The notes under the pieces are model-generated. The model saw only the letters and a list, made by a program, of their open reading frames with translations, did no database searches and was not told where the DNA came from. DNA of 24,401 bases from a virus: positions 1 to 24,401 of IMG/VR virus record IMGVR_UViG_3300044994_000187; one strand, 5' to 3'. A program made the translations under genes and the position numbers. Of this stretch, positions 17,116-22,244 are shown piece after piece; the stretch's first letter is position 1, and every line of letters starts with the position of its first letter.

Positions 17116-17332
17116 GGGCCGGAATCACCAAACCCTTGTGATGCACAAGGCGAACCCCCTCCCGCATCGCAACCCTCCTCAAAATCTCCTCCCGACCCGC
17201 AGGCGGTATCCCCTCGATCACACGATCCAACTCCGCCGGAGTCGCATGAACCCCCCGCCACGGACCGAGAAGCCTTCTGACGCCGACGCGCAATCGCGCC
17301 AACTCCACAACGTCGCTCGGCAAGCCATACAT
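17105..17332 (-). CDS. 75-residue protein overlapping the terminase start
   Basis: No family recognised. The ATG at 17332 has a near-perfect ribosome site, AAGGAGGT, 8 nt upstream, and the stop falls 11 nt inside the terminase gene. The sequence looks protein-like: two short helices (VVELARLRVGVRRLL; AELDRVIEGIPPAGREEILRRVA) and a final strand-like LVHHKGLVIPARDG. It lies in another frame inside the end of the 267-residue gene. Third codon positions here are more GC-rich than in the competing frame, which favours this one. A small adaptor near the terminase is possible but unproven. Confidence 0.6.
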   Translation of the reverse strand: MYGLPSDVVELARLRVGVRRLLGPWRGVHATPAELDRVIEGIPPAGREEILRRVAMREGVRLVHHKGLVIPARDG

Positions 17333-17918
17333 CCAAACCCACCTCCTTCGCATCCACCCAACTGTTCATCCGCCGCAGCAACTTGCGATCCCTCGGCATA
17401 GGACCACGCGACCAACCAGAACTCAAAGGCGCATGGAACAAACGCGCCCTGTGCTTGGAATAAGGCCGGGGAACCAACACGATCCCCATCTCACGCGCCT
17501 CCAAAAGACGCTCAATCTCACTGATAAACACCGACACCACACGACCATCCAAATCCCGCAAAACTTTGGGATGCAGCAACGTCTCCACCAACTCACGCAA
17601 GCGCGTCTCGTCCTGCGGACGCAAATACCACGTGCGCGTCTCACGATACGGAACATCCCGCCACTCCGCCATCGCAACACCACGCGCCAAAGACTGGACA
17701 CGCCGCGCAGCCTCACGAGGCGCAGACTTGTAATGCTTGCCACGCAACCGCTGCGCCAACACGTGGTAATACGCCAAAAGCCGGTCATACCAAGGATGAC
17801 TCGGAAGCAACGGAAAACGCGGAAGCCCGTTCGCCCAATAGCCAGGAACATCCTGCGGATTCCGAAGCCCGGACGCACGCGGGGGAGAAGAAGGCTTAAA
17901 GCGCTTCCGATCGGACAT
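17112..17918 (-). CDS. hypothetical protein, first gene of the late block
   Basis: A 267-residue frame with no recognised family. It is basic, with N-terminal KRFKPSSPPRASGLRNPQD and aromatic segments (YWANGLPRFPLLPSHPWYDR), then a helical middle (about 100-160). Its last 70 or so residues become Gly/Ser/Cys-rich and overlap, out of frame, a 75-residue gene with an excellent ribosome site, so the C-terminus is doubtful. Against that, its stop makes a GTGA overlap with the terminase start, as at other junctions here. I start at ATG 17918; an in-frame ATG at 17930 is also possible, and neither has a clear ribosome site. TATGAT at 17982-17977 could be a -10 box but lacks a -35. Confidence 0.6.
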   Translation of the reverse strand: MSDRKRFKPSSPPRASGLRNPQDVPGYWANGLPRFPLLPSHPWYDRLLAYYHVLAQRLRGKHYKSAPREAARRVQSLARGVAMAEWRDVPYRETRTWYLRPQDETRLRELVETLLHPKVLRDLDGRVVSVFISEIERLLEAREMGIVLVPRPYSKHRARLFHAPLSSGWSRGPMPRDRKLLRRMNSWVDAKEVGLDVWLAERRCGVGAIARRRQKASRSVAGGSCDSGGVGSCDRGDTACGSGGDFEEGCDAGGGSPCASQGFGDSGP

Positions 17919-18035
17919 GGAACAGCTCATAGCAGAGGCAAGAGGGGGGAGGGAAGCCCGCAAGTTGGGGGGAAAAATCATAGAGGGGGTTTACGGCTCC
18001 CCACGCTGTCCCGACTTTTTCCCCTCCCCTGGCCC

Positions 18036-18317
18036 CCGCCCCCTCCCTTCGGTCGGGGGCGGTGGCCCGGCCGCCGCGCCCCTGCGGGGCGCGGCGGCTG
18101 TGGCCGCCCTTCGCTTCGCTGCGGGCGGCAATGCCCCCCTTCGGCTTCGCCTTCGGGGGGTGCGGCGGGTTCCGCTGGCTTCGCCAGCGTCACCCAAGGA
18201 AGGCCGCCGCGCCTTTGCGGCGCGGCGGCGTGCCACCGCTCCGCTGCGCGTCGCGGTGGGTCGCCCTCCTCCTGCTCCGCAGTCGGAGGGTGCGGCAAAG
18301 CCCACTGGCTGCGCCAG
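18036..18317. repeat. array of about nine consecutive GC-rich hairpins
   Basis: Stems with short loops follow one another: 18036-18062 (8 bp), 18070-18098 (13 bp perfect, loop TGC), 18103-18129 (7 bp), 18134-18160 (6 bp), 18173-18189 (7 bp, loop TTC), 18203-18229 (11 bp, loop of 5), 18233-18259 (7 bp), 18264-18290 (6 bp with an inner 4-bp stem) and 18305-18317 (5 bp, loop TGC). None has a T-tract, so they are not ordinary intrinsic terminators. Many loops contain TTCG or TGC. Similar palindromes are, from memory, common between genes in GC-rich Alphaproteobacteria. Confidence 0.8.
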
Positions 18318-18352
18318 GCCCAAAGGAACCAAACCCCGCCCACACGACAAAA

Positions 18353-18534
18353 ACAGACATACCCCGCAATCGGCCCAGAATCGCCGTAGAGAGGCATAAG
18401 GCACGCCCAGCTACCAAGGTAGCGGACAAATCGGAGAAGCCACTCCACGGCCTTCCTAGAGCCTTCCAGAGGCATGTCTAAGGACAACCCAACCCCGGCG
18501 CGGCCCAGCAAGCGACAAGGCTCAGCGCACGATG
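18353..18534 (+). repeat. long repeat, copy 1 of 3
   Basis: It begins ACAGACATACCCCGC and contains ATCGCCGTAGAG, the 14-nt dyad GCTACC-AA-GGTAGC at 18410-18423, then CCACTCCACGGCCTTCCTAG and GAGGCATGTCTAAGGACAACC. The same landmarks occur in the same order and at nearly the same offsets (dyad at +57, conserved block at +84) in the copies starting at 18582 and 19073. Confidence 0.8.
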
Positions 18535-18581
18535 CGCCAGGTCAAAGGGGTCAAAGCCTCGAAAGGCAAGTGCGTCAGAAT

Positions 18582-18804
18582 CAGACATGCCCCTAGAAAG
18601 CCCCAGGATCGTCGTAGAGCGGCCTCGGCACCTTCCAGCTACCAAGGTAGCAGCCACGCGGTTGAGGCCACTCCACGGCCTTCCTAAAGCGTTCCAGAGG
18701 CATGTCTAAGGACAACCCAGCACACACGGGCGGGCGGCCAGCCAGCGACACGCCTCAGCAAGCGCCCAACAGCCGCAAAAGGTCCAGCACATAAGCGGCG
18801 TCGG
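18582..18804 (+). repeat. long repeat, copy 2 of 3
   Basis: It begins CAGACATGCCCCTAG and contains GGATCGTCGTAGAG, the dyad GCTACC-AA-GGTAGC at 18638-18651 (offset +56), CCACTCCACGGCCTTCCTAA, and GAGGCATGTCTAAGGACAACC identical to copy 1. The downstream part (CAGCGACA...AGCAAGCGCCC...AGCCG) matches copy 3 better than copy 1. Confidence 0.8.
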
Positions 18805-19001
18805 TGGCACAAAACACACGCAACATCAGAAATCCCACACACGCCGTAGGGACTTTCGGGGAAAGAAAGCAAGCAAAAACAACGCAATAACCCTACAGAG
18901 GGGTCGGATATACCCCCTCCCCGCATCATACACCCGCATGCCGCGCCTCCGACGCTGCTCTAACCGATGCACTCCTGCCCCAGCCCGAATCTTCGGCTTT
19001 G

Positions 19002-19073
19002 CGAAGGTATCAGCTCTACATCCCCTACCTTCGCATCCCCGAAGGTATCCCTACCTTCGCATCTTCGAAGGTG
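19002..19073. repeat. alternating array of five TACCTTCG / CGAAGGTA half-sites
   Basis: CGAAGGTA at 19002-19009, TACCTTCG at 19026-19033, CGAAGGTA at 19040-19047, TACCTTCG at 19052-19059 and CGAAGGTG at 19066-19073. The orientation alternates strictly. Sites 2-3 and 4-5 form two hairpin-like dyads with 6-nt centres (CATCCC and CATCTT). This is the layout of a repeated operator or of binding sites for an origin-binding protein. Confidence 0.7.
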
Positions 19074-19283
19074 CGACATGCCCCGCCAAGCCTCTAGGAT
19101 CGTCGTAGAGTGGCCTCCGCCCTTCGGCGCTACCACCCTAGCGGCCACATCGTCGAGGCCCTTCCACGGCCTTCCTTGCGCCTTCTCGGGCCATGTCTAT
19201 GCGCGTCCCTCGCGCGGCCAGCGAGCGACATGCTTTAGCAAGCGCCCGTCAGCCGTAGAGGGTCCTGCCTCTAAGCGGGTGCG
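19073..19283 (+). repeat. long repeat, copy 3 of 3 (diverged)
   Basis: It begins GCGACATGCCCCGCC and contains AGGATCGTCGTAGAG identical to copy 2. Its dyad is altered to CGCTA-CCACCC-TAGCG at 19128-19143, at the same offset (+56). CTTCCACGGCCTTCCTTG and CCATGTCTATG follow, and CAGCGAGCGACATGCTTTAGCAAGCGCCC parallels copy 2. The copy starts directly at the last half-site of the array at 19002-19073. Confidence 0.75.
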
Positions 19284-19589
19284 TTCTCCGTCGCATGCGC
19301 CCGGCTTCGGGACTCGCGCCATCCTCGACGCGCGCTGCCAAGCCCTCTGCGCTTCCGGGCTTCGGCAATCGTCGGAATCAGAATCAAAAAAGGTGGTGTG
19401 TGCCGTCCCGCTGCGGCTTTCGGCCTCGCAGCATCTCGGCCCTGCACACTCTCGACACTCTCACGCGGGGCTTCACACGTTCGCGAGGCAGTGGCAGTTC
19501 GTCGTCCCGATGAGGCTCCCGCAGAAGCCCAACGAGGGGGGTAAGTCGCCTTCCCCCCCTGCACCCCCCCATCCCCAAGCATACTCCGG

Positions 19590-19690
19590 GACTAGAATTA
19601 TCTCTGATTAAGCAGAATCAAGATTCTTAGGGTAAGCACCCTCTTTGGTTAAAGAGATACTTCCTTCCCTTTTTTTGTTAAAGCATTGCC
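19590..19690. other. AT-rich island with nested inverted repeats
   Basis: The lowest-GC stretch of the window in a very GC-rich setting. It has outer arms TATCTC (from about 19600) and GAGATA (ending about 19659), inner arms GAATC-AA-GATTC (19615-19626), GGGT/ACCC around 19630-19641 and CTCTTT/AAAGAG (19641-19656), then a run of T (19670-19676). It is easily melted and dyad-rich, as in an unwinding element, or a promoter and operator region for the rightward genes. Confidence 0.5.
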
Positions 19691-19715
19691 CAGGCGTCCG
19701 AGGTCCGCATATCAT
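19686..19715 (+). promoter_or_regulatory. weak promoter candidate for the 125-residue gene
   Basis: TTGCCC (19686-19691) and TATCAT (19710-19715) are 18 nt apart, directly after the AT-rich island. The match to sigma70 consensus is only fair. It would give a leader of about 200 nt containing the compound stem-loop at 19769-19846. Confidence 0.25.
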
Positions 19716-19768
19716 GAAACCTCCGTGGTCGTCAAGAGGGGCAACGAAGATCAGCACGAAGACCAGGT

Positions 19769-19846
19769 GCGACGCCCGGCCCTGGCGTCAACTACCCGCT
19801 CGCTTCGCTCGCTGGGGTAGTTGACTCTGCGGGCCTAGGGCGTCGC
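19769..19846 (+). ncRNA. compound 78-nt stem-loop in the leader of the 125-residue gene
   Basis: Three stacked perfect stems share one axis: GCGACGCCC (19769-19777) with GGGCGTCGC (19838-19846), GGCCC (19778-19782) with GGGCC (19831-19835), and GTCAACTACCC (19787-19797) with GGGTAGTTGAC (19815-19825). They are separated by small asymmetric internal loops and capped by a 17-nt loop, giving 25 base pairs in total. A second hairpin, GAGCAGG/CCTGCTC, lies at 19878-19896 just before the ribosome site. It could be a leader regulator, a transcription stop or a DNA cruciform site. The RNA call is an inference. Confidence 0.45.
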
Positions 19847-19920
19847 TTGGGAGAGGGCATGTTGAGCGAGGTTTGAGGAGCAGGACGGCCCTGCTCGCGC
19901 TCGGCAAAAGGAGAAAAGAG

Positions 19921-20298
19921 ATGATTGGCAGCAGCAAGGAGCAGTGGCAGACGCTCTATCGGGCGTTTCGCAACGCCCAACAGGGGCCGAGCGACGAGGA
20001 CGGATGGGTGCATCCCGACGTCGCCGCGTCCATCGCGGCGCAGGACGCCATCGAACTCGGTGCCCGCGCGGGCTTCTGCCTGCGCCACGCGCCCAAACTG
20101 CCGCGCGTCGGCTTCGGCGCGCTGCTCGCGAAGCAGGACTGGGAGCGTCCCGCTCCCGGTTCTGCGCGGACGCTGCCGCGCCATGTGCGCGGCATGATGC
20201 GCAGGGGAAAGATCAAGGCGGGAGGCTATGGCCCCCGCTGGGAACCCCATGCAATGCGGTGGCATTGCCGGACCGAGGATCTGCCGGAAGAGGGGTAA
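19921..20298 (+). CDS. hypothetical protein, first gene of plus-strand cluster
   Basis: A 125-residue protein with AAAGGAG 7 nt before the ATG; a longer in-frame start at 19873 has no such site. Residues 1-50 are helical (SKEQWQTLYRAFRNAQ; VHPDVAASIAAQDAIELGARAG). The middle is basic, and the C-terminus has Trp/His/Arg (WEPHAMRWHC). The basic stretch PRHVRGMMRRGKIKAGGYGP might bind nucleic acid. No family is recognised. It stands alone, followed by 377 bp without a gene. Confidence 0.7.
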   Translation: MIGSSKEQWQTLYRAFRNAQQGPSDEDGWVHPDVAASIAAQDAIELGARAGFCLRHAPKLPRVGFGALLAKQDWERPAPGSARTLPRHVRGMMRRGKIKAGGYGPRWEPHAMRWHCRTEDLPEEG

Positions 20299-20324
20299 AA
20301 ACAAACCCGCGCCTTCGGCGCGGG
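20297..20324 (-). terminator. intrinsic terminator facing left (minus strand)
   Basis: CCCGCGCC (20306-20313), a loop of 3, and GGCGCGGG (20317-20324) form a perfect 8-bp GC stem. Read on the minus strand it is followed by TTTGTTTTT (20305-20297), a proper U-tract. On the plus strand no T-run follows. It would stop leftward transcripts at the end of the 125-residue gene and so marks a possible minus-strand RNA coming from 20325-20600. Confidence 0.65.
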
Positions 20325-20510
20325 AGAGGACAGGGGCAGCCCTTGTTAGGCAAAGAAACAAGCCTAAATCCGGCCCCCGTCCCCGTCAAGGACTGCGGGC
20401 GGCTGCGCCGCCCTTGCCGCGCTACGCGCGGTTGCTGCGCAATCCTTGACAGGGCCGTGGTCCGGAGGAAAAGCGCTGCTATCGCCAACAAGGGCAGCCC
20501 CTGTCCTCTC
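20324..20510. repeat. 187-bp element bounded by 24-bp inverted repeats
   Basis: Left arm 20324-20347 and right arm 20487-20510 are inverted repeats of 24 bp with a single mismatch. Inside are GTCAAGGA (20385-20392) paired with TCCTTGAC (20443-20450), extended by TGCG/CGCA after one mismatch. Within that stem are two more hairpins, GGGCGGC/GCCGCCC (20397-20413) and CCGCGC/GCGCGG (20417-20431). TAGGC/GCCTA (20347-20366) forms another. No reading frame of note crosses it. It could be a small non-autonomous mobile element or a branched structured RNA. Confidence 0.7.
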
Positions 20511-20598
20511 AAAAAAGAAACAAGGGCCGCGCGCAGTTGCCGTGCCGTGGCCGCGTGCTGGCGCAGATCATCGCGCAGCGTGGGAGTGAAAAAAGTTG

Positions 20599-20627
20599 TT
20601 GACACCCTCCCCGACACTTGGTATCTT
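20599..20627 (+). promoter_or_regulatory. sigma70-type promoter for the 208-residue gene
   Basis: A perfect TTGACA at 20599-20604, a 17-nt spacer, and TATCTT (4 of 6, with the conserved T at position 6) at 20622-20627. The predicted start near 20634 leaves a leader of about 40 nt with CGGAGA before the ATG at 20676. It is the best bacterial promoter seen in the window and suggests host RNA polymerase reads this cluster early. Confidence 0.75.
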
Positions 20628-20675
20628 GACACTGGCGACGGATGGTCCGTTGCCAGACCCAACCGGAGACAGATC

Positions 20676-21302
20676 ATGCCCAAGAATCAGCCTTCCACCA
20701 AGACCGTAACCAGCGGATCGCCCATCGCGATCCGCTTCATGCCAAACCTGAAAGGCGCGCTCGACACCCAGAGGGCAGCCTCAATCGAGGAGGCAGCCCG
20801 CGCGAACGCGCAAGCCTTCATGCATGCCCTGAACAGCGCCGTTCAGGGTGAACTCTCGATCACATTTGACGAGGCTCGCGCATTTGAGCGCGAGCACCGC
20901 GATCACGGATTCGCCAGCGCCGCAAAGCGCGCGCTGGTGGAGCGCATCACAAATGCGCTCCTCGACCACGCCTCGGACAGGGTGGCGAACGCCACCGCTG
21001 TAGAAGACTACGTGAGGAGGAGGGTAGCCGAACTAAGCGAAGGCACCCCAGCCGCCGAGGTTGTAAGCGTTCAACTCGCCGAGAGTCTTGAACGCCTGGA
21101 CCACGCAATGGCCGAGGCCTACGAGGCCTCCGCCTTCGCGAGCGCAGTGCTCGCGGCCGCCGAAGCGGCAGGACTGAGCCGCTTCGAGCGGCGAGACTAC
21201 AGCTACGCCTCGCGCAAAGCGGCAATGCCCCGCGACAGCGAGAAGCCTGTGGTCGGGCTGACCGAGCGCCAGCGCGCGCAGCTCGCACGGCTGCGCAAGT
21301 AG
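20676..21302 (+). CDS. hypothetical protein downstream of the strong promoter
   Basis: A 208-residue helical, Ala/Glu/Arg-rich protein with no recognised family. The N-terminal 20 residues are polar and probably flexible (MPKNQPSTKTVTSGSP). Then come helices with IEEAARANAQAFMHAL, a charged EREHRDHGFASAAKRAL segment, VEDYVRRRVAEL and a C-terminal LTERQRAQLARLRK. The frame is open farther upstream, but the promoter at 20599-20627 and the CGGAGA ribosome site fix the start. Expression straight from a good sigma70 promoter suggests an early host-takeover or regulatory protein. That role is inference. Confidence 0.75.
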   Translation: MPKNQPSTKTVTSGSPIAIRFMPNLKGALDTQRAASIEEAARANAQAFMHALNSAVQGELSITFDEARAFEREHRDHGFASAAKRALVERITNALLDHASDRVANATAVEDYVRRRVAELSEGTPAAEVVSVQLAESLERLDHAMAEAYEASAFASAVLAAAEAAGLSRFERRDYSYASRKAAMPRDSEKPVVGLTERQRAQLARLRK

Positions 21303-21309
21303 CCGCCAC

Positions 21310-21337
21310 GGCTGGCCAGGCAGCCACCTGGCCAGCC
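21310..21337 (+). terminator. hairpin after the 208-residue gene
   Basis: GGCTGGCCAGG (21310-21320) and CCTGGCCAGCC (21327-21337) form a perfect 11-bp stem with a 6-nt loop, 7 nt after the stop codon. The tail is CTTCC, so any termination would be weak or Rho-aided. Confidence 0.5.
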
Positions 21338-21343
21338 CTTCCA

Positions 21344-21373
21344 GCGCGGAGGGTTCTCAGGAACCTTCCGCGC
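21344..21373 (+). terminator. second tandem hairpin
   Basis: GCGCGGAGGGTTC (21344-21356) with GAACCTTCCGCGC (21361-21373): 13 pairs including one G-T wobble, loop TCAG, tail CCCTTCCC. It lies 6 bp after the first hairpin. Confidence 0.45.
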
Positions 21374-21386
21374 CCCTTCCCACGCG

Positions 21387-21419
21387 CCGGGGAGAGGGGG
21401 CTACGCCCCCTCTCCCCGG
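21387..21419 (+). terminator. third tandem hairpin (15-bp perfect stem)
   Basis: CCGGGGAGAGGGGGC (21387-21401) with its exact complement at 21405-21419 and loop TAC, followed by ACCCCACACCCC and no T-run. Palindromes of the form GGGGGC-n-GCCCCC-GGACCCC are, from memory, abundant between genes of Acetobacteraceae and relatives. Confidence 0.45.
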
Positions 21420-21858
21420 ACCCCACACCCCTGCGCGGCCGTGGAGAGTGCCGGGCAGAAATGGCGAGAAGGGAGTTGCTTCAACAATGCCCGCCCGCCC
21501 TACCCCCAGCCACCACGCTCAAAAGCCGCTGCCAGCAGCCGCCAAGCACCCCCCACATCCAGCGGGCGGCAGCAGTCCCTCGGCACCAGGCATCCAGCGG
21601 GTGGCAGCGGTCCCTCCCGCCCGGCGTGCGTCGCGTGGCAGCGGTCCCTCCCGCCCAGCGTGCGTCAAACGTCACCGGACACACGCTTTGGGAACGCAAG
21701 ATGCCGCGATCCCGCGCCAACCTCACGGCCTTGCGGCCCACAAAAAATCCCCCACACCGGCTGGACAACGAAAGTTTCCAGCCAACGCGCTTGCCTTGGG
21801 GATCGCAAGCTGCCCTCGACTTTCCTGCAACTTCAAAGCCTTGGAGGCAAAACGACCC
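21420..21858 (+). promoter_or_regulatory. leader region of the 94-residue gene
   Basis: About 440 bp with no supported gene. Besides the tandem repeats it holds a hairpin at 21759-21783: GGCTGGA with TCCAGCC, one bulged C, then AAC/GTT closing a GAAA tetraloop. The GNRA loop favours an RNA-level role. I find no good promoter here, so the downstream genes may depend on read-through from 20599-20627 past three hairpins. Confidence 0.35.
21557..21670 (+). repeat. three tandem imperfect repeats, period 34-35 bp
   Basis: The core G-y-GGCAGC-r-GTCCCTC starts at 21566, 21601 and 21635. Units 2 and 3 share GTGGCAGCGGTCCCTCCCGCC and end C-r-GCGTGCGTC; unit 1 is more diverged. Units 1 and 2 begin with ATCCAGCGGG at 21557 and 21592. 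The repeats lie in the gene-free gap before the 94-residue gene. Confidence 0.75.
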
Positions 21859-22143
21859 ATGACGCACACCACCGACACCAAGATTCTGACGATCCACGCC
21901 CTAAACGACGTGGTGAATGCTGCCTTGTCCAAGCTGGGCAGCGACATCTCCGTGCCGTGGTTCACGACGGTTTCTGGAATCTACAACCTCAGGCGCGTGC
22001 TGGACATTGCGAAAGCGTTGACGCGCGAGCTGCACGGCCATGACCAGTTGCCGTTGTTGAAGTCCACCCTGGCGCAGACGGAGCTGGGCATTGACCGCTT
22101 GGAGCGTCGCTTCAAGCTGCTGAACGGAGAGCCTGATGCGTGA
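21859..22143 (+). CDS. hypothetical 94-residue protein
   Basis: The ATG at 21859 has GGAGG 11 nt upstream; longer in-frame starts lie in repetitive, non-coding-like sequence. The protein begins MTHTTDTKILTIHALNDVV and is mostly helical, with a basic C-terminal helix (LGIDRLERRFKLLNGE). No family is recognised. Its stop lies inside the next, very small, gene (8-nt overlap), so the two are probably co-translated. Confidence 0.7.
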   Translation: MTHTTDTKILTIHALNDVVNAALSKLGSDISVPWFTTVSGIYNLRRVLDIAKALTRELHGHDQLPLLKSTLAQTELGIDRLERRFKLLNGEPDA

Positions 22144-22222
22144 CCCTGCGCTCTGGCTCATCGCCGCCGTCGTTGTTTCTGCCGCCTTGGGCATCGTTGC
22201 CGGGTGGCTGGTGCCCATGTAA
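22136..22222 (+). CDS. 28-residue single-span membrane peptide
   Basis: It reads MRDPALWLIAAVVVSAALG... and ends GWLVPM before TAA. Residues 5-26 form one uninterrupted hydrophobic span. The ATG lies within the last codons of the upstream gene and has GGAGAG just before it. Very small membrane peptides are common in phage early and lysis modules, but nothing here fixes a function. It is easily missed because of its length. Confidence 0.55.
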   Translation: MRDPALWLIAAVVVSAALGIVAGWLVPM

Positions 22223-22244
22223 CCAACGGAGAAGGAGACATACC

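Larger units (their letters stand above)
17919..19920. other. gene-free control region, possible replication origin
   Basis: About 2 kb with no convincing gene on either strand. Frames here are arginine/proline-rich, lack ribosome sites, and are interrupted or overlap repeats. The region holds a hairpin array, three copies of a long repeat, an alternating half-site array, an AT-rich island and a compound stem-loop, each listed separately. The late block leaves it to the left and the plus-strand cluster to the right, as expected of a bidirectional control region or an origin. No tRNA-like sequence was found. Confidence 0.6.

Noticed and set aside
15445-17280. A 611-codon plus-strand frame opposite terL
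   Set aside because: Antisense shadow: the minus strand has full Walker and nuclease motifs, while the plus frame has no recognisable feature.
18036-18317. CRISPR array
   Set aside because: The repeats are single palindromes of different sequence and length, not identical direct repeats with unique spacers.
18684-18929. An 81-codon minus-strand frame in repeat copy 2
   Set aside because: No ribosome site, Cys/Arg/Gly-rich composition, and it is interrupted or absent in the other repeat copies.
18967-19611. A 214-codon plus-strand frame across the repeat region
   Set aside because: It runs through the half-site array and repeat copy 3, has no ribosome site, and its composition is Ser/Pro/Arg-rich without any fold-like pattern. 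The conserved HGLP-x-AF fragment is noted with the repeats instead.
19714-19824. A 36-codon plus-strand frame starting MKPPWSSRG before the 125-residue gene
   Set aside because: No ribosome site, and the second half simply reads through the compound stem-loop.
20324-20510. Insertion sequence with transposase
   Set aside because: The element is only 187 bp, has no coding frame and no visible target-site duplication, so no autonomous transposon can be claimed.
21557-21670. CRISPR-like direct repeats
   Set aside because: The units abut without spacers and differ from one another, so they are tandem repeats.
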